Origin: Janthinobacterium sp. SUN073
GTDB taxonomy: Bacteria > Pseudomonadota > Gammaproteobacteria > Burkholderiales > Burkholderiaceae_D
Length of the DNA: 41,612 bases
Assembly (NCBI RefSeq): GCF_030397665.1
Contig: NZ_JAPUBT010000019.1
Coordinates: 1-41,612 of the forward strand
Direction of reading: 5' to 3'
This document shows positions 14,339 through 21,997 of the stretch, one piece after another (positions within the stretch are counted from its first letter, which is position 1; each line of letters starts with the position of its first letter). The notes beneath the pieces were generated by a model, which worked only from the letters and a program-made list of their open reading frames with translations, searched no databases and was not told the origin of the DNA. A program made the position numbers and the translations under genes.

Positions 14339-14388
14339 TGGGTCTACATTGTGTGGATTCTTCGGCTTAAGTTGGGAAAGAGAATACT

Positions 14389-14757
14389 ATGATTCAAACT
14401 GAAAGCCGGCTCGAAGTGGCTGACAATACCGGTGCCAAAGAAGTAATGTGCATCAAGGTATTGGGCGGCTCCAAGCGCCGTTATGCTGGCATTGGCGATG
14501 TGATCAAGGTAACCGTTAAGGTTGCTGCGCCACGTGGCCGTGTCAAAAAAGGTGAAATTTATAACGCCGTGGTTGTGCGCACCGCTAAAGGTGTTCGCCG
14601 CCAAGACGGTTCCCTGGTGAAGTTCGACGGCAATGCCGCCGTTCTGTTGAACGCCAAGCTGGAACCGATCGGTACCCGTATTTTTGGACCTGTCACACGC
14701 GAACTGCGTACTGAGAAGTTCATGAAAATCGTGTCCCTGGCACCGGAAGTCCTGTAA
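14389..14757 (+). CDS. rplN: 50S ribosomal protein L14
   Basis: 122 residues. L14 forms an intersubunit bridge with 16S rRNA helix 44. Signatures are MIQTESRLEVADNTGAKEVMCIKVLGGS, RGRVKKGEIYNAVVVRTAKGVRR and GTRIFGPVTRELR (given here in pieces). First gene of the spc group. Confidence 0.98.
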   Translation: MIQTESRLEVADNTGAKEVMCIKVLGGSKRRYAGIGDVIKVTVKVAAPRGRVKKGEIYNAVVVRTAKGVRRQDGSLVKFDGNAAVLLNAKLEPIGTRIFGPVTRELRTEKFMKIVSLAPEVL

Positions 14758-14766
14758 GGAGTCGTA

Positions 14767-15081
14767 ATGGATAAGATTCGTAAAAACGACGAAGTCATCG
14801 TTCTGACCGGGAAAGACAAGGGCAAACGTGGTGTGGTACAGCAGCGTATCGATGCTGAACATATCGTGGTTGACGGCATTAACATCGCTAAAAAAGCGAC
14901 TAAGCCAAACCCGATGACTGGCGTAACTGGTGGTATCGTCGATAAGACCATGCCAATTCACGTGTCCAACGTTGCATTGTTTAATGCAGCGACTGGCAAG
15001 GCAGATCGCGTGGGTTTCAAAGAAGTGGACGGCAAGAAAGTTCGCATCTTTAAATCCTCCGGCGAAGTAGTGAAGGCTTAA
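14767..15081 (+). CDS. rplX: 50S ribosomal protein L24
   Basis: 104 residues. L24 starts large-subunit assembly and carries a KOW motif, seen here as KNDEVIVLTGKDKGKRGVV. AAGGAG precedes the ATG by eight bases. Six bases separate it from rplE. Confidence 0.98.
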   Translation: MDKIRKNDEVIVLTGKDKGKRGVVQQRIDAEHIVVDGINIAKKATKPNPMTGVTGGIVDKTMPIHVSNVALFNAATGKADRVGFKEVDGKKVRIFKSSGEVVKA

Positions 15082-15087
15082 GAAATC

Positions 15088-15627
15088 ATGGCACGTCTCC
15101 AAGAATTCTATAAAGAAAAAGTCGTTGCCGACCTGACCAGCAAGTTTGGTTACAAGTCGGTAATGGAAGTTCCACGCCTGACCAAAATCACCCTGAACAT
15201 GGGTGTTGGTGAGGCAATCGCGGATAAAAAAGTTCTCGAGCACGCAGTTGCTGACTTGACCAAGATCGCCGGCCAGAAGCCAGTGACCACCAAGTCCCGC
15301 AAAGCGATCGCAGGCTTCAAAATCCGTGAAGGTTATCCGATCGGTACGATGGTCACCCTGCGCGGCGCTCGCATGTACGAGTTCCTGGATCGCTTCATTA
15401 CCGTGGCTCTGCCGCGCGTACGCGATTTCCGTGGTGTGAACGGCCGTGCATTTGATGGTCGTGGTAACTACAACATCGGTGTCAAGGAACAGATCATTTT
15501 CCCTGAAATCGAATACGACAAGATTGACGCGTTGCGCGGTATGAATATCAGCATCACGACAACCGCTAAGACCGATGACGAAGCCAAAGCTTTGCTCGCC
15601 GCCTTTAAATTCCCTTTCAGGAACTGA
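15088..15627 (+). CDS. rplE: 50S ribosomal protein L5
   Basis: 179 residues. L5 binds 5S rRNA and contacts the P-site tRNA. Signatures are MEVPRLTKITLNMGVGEA, GQKPVTTKSRKAIAGFKIR, and the RDFRGVNGRAFDGRGNYNIG stretch. Two bases separate it from rpsN. Confidence 0.98.
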   Translation: MARLQEFYKEKVVADLTSKFGYKSVMEVPRLTKITLNMGVGEAIADKKVLEHAVADLTKIAGQKPVTTKSRKAIAGFKIREGYPIGTMVTLRGARMYEFLDRFITVALPRVRDFRGVNGRAFDGRGNYNIGVKEQIIFPEIEYDKIDALRGMNISITTTAKTDDEAKALLAAFKFPFRN

Positions 15628-15629
15628 TC

Positions 15630-15935
15630 ATGGCCAAACTGTCACTGATTAATCGTGAGATCAAGCGTGCTGACCTGGTGGCGAAATTCGCCCCTAAGCG
15701 CGAAGCTCTCAAGGCCATCGTCGATGATCAATCGAAATCGGAAGAAGAGCGCTACGAAGCTCGCCTGAAATTGCAGGCGCTGCCACGTAACTCGAACCCG
15801 ACGCGTCAACGTAATCGTTGCGCCATCACTGGTCGTCCGCGCGGCACATTCCGTAAATTCGGTCTGGGTCGTATCAAGCTCCGTGAATTCGCCATGCGTG
15901 GTGAAATTCCGGGTATGACAAAAGCAAGCTGGTAA
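15630..15935 (+). CDS. rpsN: 30S ribosomal protein S14 (zinc-free type)
   Basis: 101 residues, the long form without the CxxC zinc ribbon; a single cysteine remains in RCAITGRPRG. Other signatures are LKLQALPRNSNPTRQRNRC and KFGLGRIKLREFAMRGEIPG. S14 is in the 30S head near S19 and S10. Confidence 0.98.
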   Translation: MAKLSLINREIKRADLVAKFAPKREALKAIVDDQSKSEEERYEARLKLQALPRNSNPTRQRNRCAITGRPRGTFRKFGLGRIKLREFAMRGEIPGMTKASW

Positions 15936-15949
15936 TAGGAGAATATGCA

Positions 15950-16345
15950 ATGAGTATGAGCGATCCTATCGCCGATATGCTGACCCGCATTCGCAATGCA
16001 CAAGGCGTGCAAAAGACGACCGTGGCCATGCCATCGTCGAAAGTCAAAATTGCGATTGCCAGCGTCCTGAAGGACGAGGGTTACATTGAAGATTTCGCTG
16101 TTGCCGAAGCTGGTGGCAAAGCGGAACTGAAAATCGGTTTGAAGTATTATGTTGGCCGTCCCGTCATTGAGCGCTTGGAGCGCGTGTCCCGTCCGGGTCT
16201 GCGCGTCTACAAGGGTAAAGACGAGATCCCTGTTGTGATGAATGGCTTGGGTGTGGCGATCGTGTCGACTCCGCAAGGCGTCATGACTGACCGCAAAGCA
16301 CGCGCTACCGGTGTCGGCGGCGAAGTTATTTGCTACGTGGCTTAA
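15950..16345 (+). CDS. rpsH: 30S ribosomal protein S8
   Basis: 131 residues. S8 binds the centre of 16S rRNA, and in E. coli it represses the spc operon by binding mRNA near rplE. Signatures are SDPIADMLTRIRNAQ, PVIERLERVSRPGLRVYKG and the end VGGEVICYVA. The ATG at 15950 is preferred over the one at 15956 from the AGGAG spacing and the family start MSMSDP. Confidence 0.98.
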   Translation: MSMSDPIADMLTRIRNAQGVQKTTVAMPSSKVKIAIASVLKDEGYIEDFAVAEAGGKAELKIGLKYYVGRPVIERLERVSRPGLRVYKGKDEIPVVMNGLGVAIVSTPQGVMTDRKARATGVGGEVICYVA

Positions 16346-16355
16346 GGAGTTACAC

Positions 16356-16889
16356 ATGTCTCGAGTAGCTAAAATGCCTATCGTAGTGCCAGCTGGCGCC
16401 GAAGTCGCCATCTCCGCACAAGCGATCACCGTAAAAGGCCCGCTGGGCGTACTTTCCCAGGCCCTCACCGGCCAGGTCAAAGTGGAAAACAATGCAGGAA
16501 CCCTGAGTTTCGACGTGGCGGACGACAGCCGCGAAGCCAATGCCATGTCCGGCACGCTGCGCGCACTGGTCAACAACATGGTTGTTGGCGTCACCAAGGG
16601 TTTCGAGAAAAAGCTGAACCTGGTAGGCGTGGGTTACAAGGCGCAAGCTCAAGGCGACAAGTTGAATCTGTCCCTGGGTTTCTCGCACCCTGTAGTGCAT
16701 GACATGCCAGCTGGCGTTACCTGCGCAACACCAACCCCGACCGAGATCCTGATTAAAGGTATCGACCGTCAACAGGTTGGCCAGGTAGCCGCTGAAGTTC
16801 GTGCTTACCGCGCTCCTGAGCCTTATAAAGGCAAGGGCGTTCGCTATGCGGACGAAGTGGTTAAGCTTAAAGAAACCAAGAAGAAGTAA
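16356..16889 (+). CDS. rplF: 50S ribosomal protein L6
   Basis: 177 residues. L6 lies at the base of the L7/L12 stalk near the sarcin-ricin loop. Signatures are MSRVAKMPIVVPAG, KKLNLVGVGYKAQAQGDKLNL, IKGIDRQQVGQVAAEVRAYR and PEPYKGKGVRY. The start at 16356 follows AAGGAG. An upstream in-frame ATG at 16311 lies inside rpsH. Confidence 0.98.
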   Translation: MSRVAKMPIVVPAGAEVAISAQAITVKGPLGVLSQALTGQVKVENNAGTLSFDVADDSREANAMSGTLRALVNNMVVGVTKGFEKKLNLVGVGYKAQAQGDKLNLSLGFSHPVVHDMPAGVTCATPTPTEILIKGIDRQQVGQVAAEVRAYRAPEPYKGKGVRYADEVVKLKETKKK

Positions 16890-16902
16890 TTAGGGGCTGA
16901 CG

Positions 16903-17265
16903 ATGGATAAGAAAGAATCACGGCTTCGCCGCGGACGCCAAACCCGCATCAAGATTGCGGAATTGAAAGTAAATCGCTTGTCGGTGCATCGCACCAACCT
17001 GCACATTTACGCCAACCTGATCAGCCCGGATGCAAAAATCCTGGTTTCGGCCTCGACGGCTGAAGCGGAAGTTCGCGCTGAACTGGCAGGCCAATCCGGC
17101 AAAGGCGGCAATGCCGCTGCTGCAGCCTTGATCGGCAAGCGCGTCGCTGAAAAAGCGTTGAAAGCAGGAATTACCGAAGTTGCGTTCGACCGCTCCGGTT
17201 TCCGTTACCACGGCCGTGTGAAAGCGTTGGCAGAAGCCGCACGCGAAGCCGGTCTGAAGTTCTAA
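16903..17265 (+). CDS. rplR: 50S ribosomal protein L18
   Basis: 120 residues. L18 helps bring 5S rRNA to the large subunit. Signatures are ESRLRRGRQTRIKI, RLSVHRTNLHIYA and GITEVAFDRSGFRYHGRVKALAEAAREAGL (in pieces). Confidence 0.98.
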   Translation: MDKKESRLRRGRQTRIKIAELKVNRLSVHRTNLHIYANLISPDAKILVSASTAEAEVRAELAGQSGKGGNAAAAALIGKRVAEKALKAGITEVAFDRSGFRYHGRVKALAEAAREAGLKF

Positions 17266-17274
17266 GGATCAATC

Positions 17275-17793
17275 ATGGCAAAAATGCAAGCAAAAATGCA
17301 AAGCGACAAGCCGGATGATGGCATGCGCGAAAAAATGATCGCGATCAACCGCGTGACCAAAGTGGTCAAGGGTGGTCGTATCATGGGTTTCGCCGCGCTG
17401 ACCGTAGTTGGTGATGGCGATGGCCGCGTCGGCATGGGCAAGGGCAAATCGAAAGAAGTGCCAGTTGGCGTGCAGAAGGCAATGGAAGAAGCCCGTCGCA
17501 ACCTGATCAAAGTACCGCTCAAAAACGGTACCTTGCATCACACGGTTGTTGGTCGTCACGGCGCCTCCAAGGTCCTGATGAACCCAGCTAAGCCTGGTAC
17601 TGGCGTGATCGCTGGTGGCGCCATGCGCGCTATCTTCGAAGTGATGGGCGTGACGGACGTGGTGGCGAAATCCACCGGTTCGAACAACCCATACAACCTG
17701 GTACGCGCTACGCTGGACGGCCTGTCGAAAATGAGCACTGCTTCCGATATCGCTGCCAAACGCGGCAAGTCGGTTGAAGACATTCTGGCTTAA
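17275..17793 (+). CDS. rpsE: 30S ribosomal protein S5
   Basis: 172 residues. S5 is a decoding-fidelity protein at the mRNA entry site. Signatures are INRVTKVVKGGRIMGFAALTVVGDGDG, GKGKSKEVPVGVQKAMEEARR and SNNPYNLVRATLDGL (in pieces). AAGGA precedes the ATG. Confidence 0.98.
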   Translation: MAKMQAKMQSDKPDDGMREKMIAINRVTKVVKGGRIMGFAALTVVGDGDGRVGMGKGKSKEVPVGVQKAMEEARRNLIKVPLKNGTLHHTVVGRHGASKVLMNPAKPGTGVIAGGAMRAIFEVMGVTDVVAKSTGSNNPYNLVRATLDGLSKMSTASDIAAKRGKSVEDILA

Positions 17794-17803
17794 GGTGGAC
17801 AAA

Positions 17804-17983
17804 ATGACAAACACAGTCAAAGTGCAATTGGTCAAGGGCTTGATCGGTACGCGCGAATCGCATCGCGCTACCGTGCGCGGTCTGGGTCTGCGTCGTGTAA
17901 ATTCGGTTTCCGAATTGCAAGACACCCCATCCGTACGCGGCATGATCAATAAAGTATCGTATCTCGTTAAAGTTGTCGGGTAA
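17804..17983 (+). CDS. rpmD: 50S ribosomal protein L30
   Basis: 59 residues, the short bacterial form. Signatures are VKVQLVKGLIGTRESHRATV, RGLGLRRVN and DTPSVRGMINKVSYLVKV. The ATG at 17804 follows AAGGTGG. The longer frame from 17774 lies in the end of rpsE. Confidence 0.97.
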   Translation: MTNTVKVQLVKGLIGTRESHRATVRGLGLRRVNSVSELQDTPSVRGMINKVSYLVKVVG

Positions 17984-18013
17984 GCCTTCGGGCTTACACG
18001 AACGGAGCAAATC

Positions 18014-18445
18014 ATGGAATTGAATACTATTGCACCAGCCGAAGGCGCTAAGCACTACAAGCGTCGCGTCGGTCGCGGTATCGGCTCCGGCCTGGGTAAA
18101 ACCTCGGGTCGTGGTCACAAAGGTCAGAAATCGCGTTCGGGCGGCTTTCATAAAGTCGGTTTCGAAGGCGGTCAGATGCCTCTGCAACGCCGTCTGCCTA
18201 AGCGCGGTTTCAAATCGATGCACGCAACCTTCAAAGCTGAAGTGCGCCTGTCCGATCTGAACAACCTGGCTGTTGGCGATGTCGACATTCTGGTCTTGAA
18301 GCAAGCTGGCGTTCTGGGCGTGTTGGCCCGTGACGTGCGCGTGATCTTGTCCGGCGAAATCACCAAAGCGGTGAATTTGAAGGGCTTGAAAGTGTCCGCT
18401 GGCGCGAAAGCCGCCATCGAAGCAGCCGGCGGCTCGGTAGCCTGA
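18014..18445 (+). CDS. rplO: 50S ribosomal protein L15
   Basis: 143 residues. A late-assembly protein that links domains of 23S rRNA. Signatures are MELNTIAPAEGAKHYKRRVGRG, KTSGRGHKGQKSRSGG and FEGGQMPLQRRLPKRGF. CGGAG precedes the ATG. Confidence 0.98.
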   Translation: MELNTIAPAEGAKHYKRRVGRGIGSGLGKTSGRGHKGQKSRSGGFHKVGFEGGQMPLQRRLPKRGFKSMHATFKAEVRLSDLNNLAVGDVDILVLKQAGVLGVLARDVRVILSGEITKAVNLKGLKVSAGAKAAIEAAGGSVA

Positions 18446-18477
18446 GTTGACCGCTAACAGCTTGATCGGAGCGAAAA

Positions 18478-19812
18478 TTGGCGACTAATCCACAACTTGC
18501 TAAAAGTGCAGCGGCCGGTTTCCCTTGGGGACGGCTCTGGTTTTTGCTTGGCGCATTGGTGGTTTATCGTATCGGTGCTCACGTCCCGGTTCCCGGGATT
18601 GACCCGACACAATTAGCCTCGCTGTTCAAGGAGCACGAAGGCGGCGTCCTGGGCATGTTCAACATGTTCTCGGGCGGTGCCTTGTCTCGTTTTACAGTGT
18701 TTGCGCTGGGTATCATGCCTTATATCTCGGCCTCGATCATCATGCAATTGCTGTCGATCGTGTCACCGCAGATGGAAGCGTTGAAAAAAGAAGGCGAAGC
18801 AGGTCGTCGCAAGATCACCCAGTACACCCGGTATTTCACGGTTGCCCTGGCACTGTTCCAAGCGTTAGGCATTGCAGTCGCACTGGAGTCGCAAGCTGGT
18901 CTGGTGTTGGAACCTGGTCTTGCATTCCGCTTCGTGACGGTCGTCACTTTGTTGACCGGAACAATGTTTTTGATGTGGTTGGGTGAGCAAATTACCGAGC
19001 GTGGCTTGGGGAATGGCATCTCGATCATCATTTTTGCCGGGATTGCAGCAGGTCTGCCGTCGGCGTTGGGTGGCTTGTTCACTCAGGTGTCGAATGGTTC
19101 GATCGGCAGCTTCAGCGCGATTTTCATCGTGATCCTGGTAGCACTGGTAACGTACTTCGTCGTATTCGTCGAACGTGGTCAGCGCAAAATATTGGTCAAT
19201 TACGCGAAGCGCCAGGTAGGCAACAAGATTTATGGCGGTCAAACCAGCCATTTGCCGTTGAAGCTGAACATGGCCGGCGTGATCCCGCCGATCTTTGCTT
19301 CTTCGATCATCTTGTTTCCGGCCACTATCGTGGACTGGTTTTCAAAGGGCGCCGACAACGCTAACCCTGCGGTGCGGTTCTTGAAAGATTTGGCAGCATC
19401 GATGGGGCCTGGTGAGCCTATCCATGCGCTGTTGTACGCAGTGGCGATCGTGTTTTTCTGTTTCTTCTATACAGCGCTGGTGTTTAACAGCAAGGAAACA
19501 GCGGATAACTTGAAGAAAAGCGGTGCGTTCATTCCCGGGATCCGTCCAGGCGAGCAGACAGCCCGTTACATCGACAAGATCCTGACACGCTTGACACTTG
19601 CCGGCGCAGTCTACATCACCCTGGTGTGTTTATTGCCGGAATTTATGCAAGCCCAGTGGAAAGTACCATTCTATTTCGGCGGTACTTCTTTATTGATTAT
19701 TGTAGTTGTCACCATGGATTTCATGGCGCAAGTACAGAACTACGTGATGTCGCAGCAATATGATTCGCTGCTGCGCAAAGCAAATTTCAAGGGCGGAATT
19801 CCGACGCGTTAA
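18478..19812 (+). CDS. secY: Protein translocase subunit SecY
   Basis: 444 residues with ten membrane segments. SecY is the channel of the SecYEG translocon. Signatures are RIGAHVPVPGID, GGALSRFTVFALGIMPYISASIIMQLL, GEQITERGLGNGISIIIFAGI and LPLKLNMAGVIPPIFASSI (in pieces). The TTG start at 18478 is chosen from GGAG at 18469-18472 and the family beginning ATNPQLAKS. A weak start codon may lower SecY output relative to its ribosomal neighbours. Its position after rplO is standard for the spc operon. Confidence 0.98.
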   Translation: MATNPQLAKSAAAGFPWGRLWFLLGALVVYRIGAHVPVPGIDPTQLASLFKEHEGGVLGMFNMFSGGALSRFTVFALGIMPYISASIIMQLLSIVSPQMEALKKEGEAGRRKITQYTRYFTVALALFQALGIAVALESQAGLVLEPGLAFRFVTVVTLLTGTMFLMWLGEQITERGLGNGISIIIFAGIAAGLPSALGGLFTQVSNGSIGSFSAIFIVILVALVTYFVVFVERGQRKILVNYAKRQVGNKIYGGQTSHLPLKLNMAGVIPPIFASSIILFPATIVDWFSKGADNANPAVRFLKDLAASMGPGEPIHALLYAVAIVFFCFFYTALVFNSKETADNLKKSGAFIPGIRPGEQTARYIDKILTRLTLAGAVYITLVCLLPEFMQAQWKVPFYFGGTSLLIIVVVTMDFMAQVQNYVMSQQYDSLLRKANFKGGIPTR

Positions 19813-19830
19813 GCGCGGTAAACATACCGA

Positions 19831-20049
19831 ATGGCAAAAGACGACGTCATACAGATGCAGGGCGAGATTCTTGAGAATCTCCCAAATGCAACATTTCGAG
19901 TGAAGCTGGAGAACGGACACGTGGTGCTCGGGCATATTTCAGGTAAAATGCGGATGAACTATATTCGCATTCTCCCTGGAGACAAGGTGACGGTGGAGTT
20001 AACGCCGTACGACTTGAGCCGAGCCCGCATTGTGTTCCGTACCAAGTAA
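19831..20049 (+). CDS. infA: Translation initiation factor IF-1
   Basis: 72 residues, exactly the family length. IF-1 is an OB-fold protein that occupies the A site during initiation. Signatures are MAKDDVIQMQGEILENLPNA, GHVVLGHISGKMRMNYIRI and the end SRARIVFRTK. I see no good Shine-Dalgarno sequence in the 18 bases between secY and the ATG; translation may be coupled to secY. Confidence 0.98.
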   Translation: MAKDDVIQMQGEILENLPNATFRVKLENGHVVLGHISGKMRMNYIRILPGDKVTVELTPYDLSRARIVFRTK

Positions 20050-20091
20050 CACACTGAATCAAACCAAAGAAGCGAAAGAAAGAGCCCAAAA

Positions 20092-20205
20092 ATGAAAGTT
20101 CTCGCATCAGTCAAGCGGATCTGCCGCAACTGCAAGATCATCAAGCGCAAAGGCGTAGTCCGCGTAATCTGCGTGGAACCACGTCACAAGCAGCGTCAAG
20201 GTTAA
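20092..20205 (+). CDS. rpmJ: 50S ribosomal protein L36
   Basis: 37 residues, MKVLASVKRICRNCKIIKRK at the start and VEPRHKQRQG at the end. The zinc ligands C11, C14, C27 and H32 are all present, so this is the zinc-binding type. L36 is the smallest large-subunit protein and sits between infA and rpsM as expected. Confidence 0.97.
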   Translation: MKVLASVKRICRNCKIIKRKGVVRVICVEPRHKQRQG

Positions 20206-20219
20206 TCGAGGAATAACAA

Positions 20220-20585
20220 ATGGCACGTATTGCAGGGGTTAATATCCCAAATCATCAGCATACCGTTATCGGCCTGACAGCCATCTACGGTGTGGGCCGT
20301 CCACGCGCAGAGAAAATCTGTGCATCGACCGGTGTAGCAACCAACAAAAAGATCAAAGATCTGGATGACAGCGAACTGGAAAAACTGCGCGATGAAGTAG
20401 GTAAATTCATCGTCGAAGGCGATCTGCGTCGTGAACTGTCCATGAACATCAAGCGTTTGATGGATCTGGGTTGCTACCGCGGCATGCGTCATCGTAAGGG
20501 TCTGCCTTGCCGTGGCCAGCGTACGCGTACGAACGCACGTACCCGCAAGGGACCGCGTAAAGCCGCTCAATCGCTGAAAAAATAA
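20220..20585 (+). CDS. rpsM: 30S ribosomal protein S13
   Basis: 121 residues. S13 bridges the subunits and contacts P-site tRNA. Signatures are MARIAGVNIPNHQHTVIGL, GDLRRELSMNIKRLMDLGCYRG and the basic tail RGQRTRTNARTRKGPRK. GAGGAA precedes the ATG. First gene of the alpha group. Confidence 0.98.
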   Translation: MARIAGVNIPNHQHTVIGLTAIYGVGRPRAEKICASTGVATNKKIKDLDDSELEKLRDEVGKFIVEGDLRRELSMNIKRLMDLGCYRGMRHRKGLPCRGQRTRTNARTRKGPRKAAQSLKK

Positions 20586-20602
20586 TCCGCTAGGGAATAA
20601 TT

Positions 20603-21007
20603 ATGGCTAAGTCGCAAAATAACGCCGCATCAGCACGCGTGCGTAAAAAGGTTAAAAAGAACGTCGCTGAAGGCATTGCACATGTCCACGCTTCGTTCAA
20701 TAACACCATCATTACCATCACCGATCGTCAAGGCAATGCCTTGTCGTGGGCTACCTCCGGCGGTGCAGGCTTCAAGGGTTCGCGTAAATCGACCCCGTTC
20801 GCAGCGCAGGTCGCCGCGGAAGCCGCTGGTAAAGTGGCTGTTGAGTGTGGCGTCAAGAACCTGGAAGTACGTATCAAGGGCCCAGGTCCTGGTCGTGAAT
20901 CCGCTGTTCGCGCGCTGAACAACCTGGGCATCAAGATCACCGAGATCCAGGACGTGACGCCGGTACCGCACAACGGTTGCCGTCCACCGAAACGCCGTCG
21001 TATCTAA
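20603..21007 (+). CDS. rpsK: 30S ribosomal protein S11
   Basis: 134 residues. S11 lies on the 30S platform. Signatures are IAHVHASFNNTIITITDRQGN, SGGAGFKGSRKSTPFAAQVAAE and DVTPVPHNGCRPPKRRRI (in pieces). A 255-base gap with a hairpin, a promoter-like element and a terminator separates it from rpsD, whereas in E. coli rpsK and rpsD are nearly adjacent. Confidence 0.98.
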   Translation: MAKSQNNAASARVRKKVKKNVAEGIAHVHASFNNTIITITDRQGNALSWATSGGAGFKGSRKSTPFAAQVAAEAAGKVAVECGVKNLEVRIKGPGPGRESAVRALNNLGIKITEIQDVTPVPHNGCRPPKRRRI

Positions 21008-21016
21008 GATAGTGTT

Positions 21017-21049
21017 GCAGAGGGCGCTTCGGCGCCAGCTGCTTTTCTA
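21017..21049 (+). terminator. Terminator-like hairpin after rpsK
   Basis: GCAG (21017-21020) and GGCGC (21023-21027) pair with GCGCC (21032-21036) and CTGC (21039-21042) around a stable TTCG loop, with a two-base internal mismatch. It is followed by TTTTCTAT. Confidence 0.6.
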
Positions 21050-21104
21050 TCTGTTGTATTAGTACAGTTATGTGAAATTGCTGGAGCAGGGAGCCGGAAA
21101 CGGT

Positions 21105-21110
21105 TATACT
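21105..21110 (+). promoter_or_regulatory. Possible -10 element of an rpsD-rpoA promoter
   Basis: TATACT (five of six) in the context GGTTATACTG. No good -35 lies 16-18 bases upstream (TGGAGC at 21082-21087 matches three of six). Transcription would start near 21117, a few bases before the terminator-like stem at 21126-21153. Confidence 0.35.
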
Positions 21111-21125
21111 GCCCGGCTGTTCTTG

Positions 21126-21153
21126 CCTGTCAAATTCCATTTGGCGGGTTTTT
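21126..21153 (+). terminator. Terminator-like stem in the rpsD leader
   Basis: CCTGTCAAAT (21126-21135) pairs with ATTTGGCGGG (21139-21148), ten pairs including two G-U, around a TCC loop, and runs directly into TTTTT then CGTTTTC. This has the form of an intrinsic terminator but lies upstream of rpsD, so it may be an attenuator. A second stem, GTCTGA/TCAGAC (21168-21173 with 21185-21190), follows. Confidence 0.6.
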
Positions 21154-21262
21154 CGTTTTCAGCCACCGTCTGATTGAAGCTGAGTCAGACTAGCGCCTAA
21201 CCGCAGCAGCGTGTTTGATCATGCATGTGGCTGGGGCGTTATCATTAATAAAAGGAAGCATC

Positions 21263-21886
21263 GTGGCACGTTATATCGGACCTAAAGCAAAACTCTCCCG
21301 CCGTGAAGGTACTGACCTGTTCCTGAAGAGCGCACGTCGCTCGCTCGACAGCAAGTGCAAACTGGACGTCAAACCAGGCCAGCACGGTGTCAAATCCGGC
21401 GCCCGCACCTCGGACTACGGTAACCAACTGCGCGAAAAGCAAAAAGTAAAACGCATGTACGGCGTGCTGGAACGTCAATTCCGCCGCTACTTCGCTGAAG
21501 CAGACCGTCGTAAAGGCAACACCGGCGAAACGCTGTTGAAGTTGCTGGAAACGCGTCTGGACAACGTTTGCTACCGCATGGGCTTTGGTTCGACCCGCGC
21601 TGAAGCGCGTCAATTGGTCAGCCACAAAGCGTTCACCGTGAACGGTATCGTTGTGAACATCGCTTCGTACGCAGTCAAAGTTGGCGACATCGTTGCTGTT
21701 CGTGAAAAGTCGAAAAAGCAAGTGCGTATCGTTGAAGCACTGTCGCTGGCTGAACAAGTTGGCATGCCTAGCTGGGTTTCGGTTGATGCCAAGAAAATGG
21801 AAGGTACCTTCAAGTCCCTGCCAGAGCGTAACGAAATCGCTAACGACGTCAACGAATCGCTGATCGTCGAGCTGTACTCGCGTTAA
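21263..21886 (+). CDS. rpsD: 30S ribosomal protein S4
   Basis: 207 residues. S4 nucleates 30S assembly and, in E. coli, represses the alpha operon by binding its leader. The GTG start at 21263 is chosen because AAGGAAG lies just upstream and the family begins MARYIGPKAKLSRREGTDLF. The ATG at 21215 would add 16 unrelated residues. The N-terminal region lacks the zinc cysteine cluster. The S4 RNA-binding fold is seen in ETRLDNVCYRMGFGSTRAEARQLVSH (in two parts). The unusually long structured region upstream could carry an autoregulatory site. Confidence 0.98.
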   Translation: MARYIGPKAKLSRREGTDLFLKSARRSLDSKCKLDVKPGQHGVKSGARTSDYGNQLREKQKVKRMYGVLERQFRRYFAEADRRKGNTGETLLKLLETRLDNVCYRMGFGSTRAEARQLVSHKAFTVNGIVVNIASYAVKVGDIVAVREKSKKQVRIVEALSLAEQVGMPSWVSVDAKKMEGTFKSLPERNEIANDVNESLIVELYSR

Positions 21887-21908
21887 TAGTAGTCAGTAGC
21901 AAGATCTC

Positions 21909-21940
21909 CGCCCACTTTGCTTTTGTAAAGTGGGCGTTTC
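21909..21940 (+). terminator. Strong hairpin between rpsD and rpoA
   Basis: CGCCCACTTT (21909-21918) pairs perfectly with AAAGTGGGCG (21927-21936) around an eight-base loop, followed by TTTCACT. The T-tract is short, so it may act as partial terminator, RNA processing site or stability element. Confidence 0.55.
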
Positions 21941-21997
21941 ACTAATGCCATCAGCCTTATCGGTGTAATGAGCCGAGGGTATTGAAAAGGACATTTC

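Noticed and set aside
14136..14388. tRNA or other known structural RNA in the rpsQ-rplN gap
   Set aside because: Stems are present but no cloverleaf, TψC-like GTTCRA arm or 3' acceptor pairing could be drawn.
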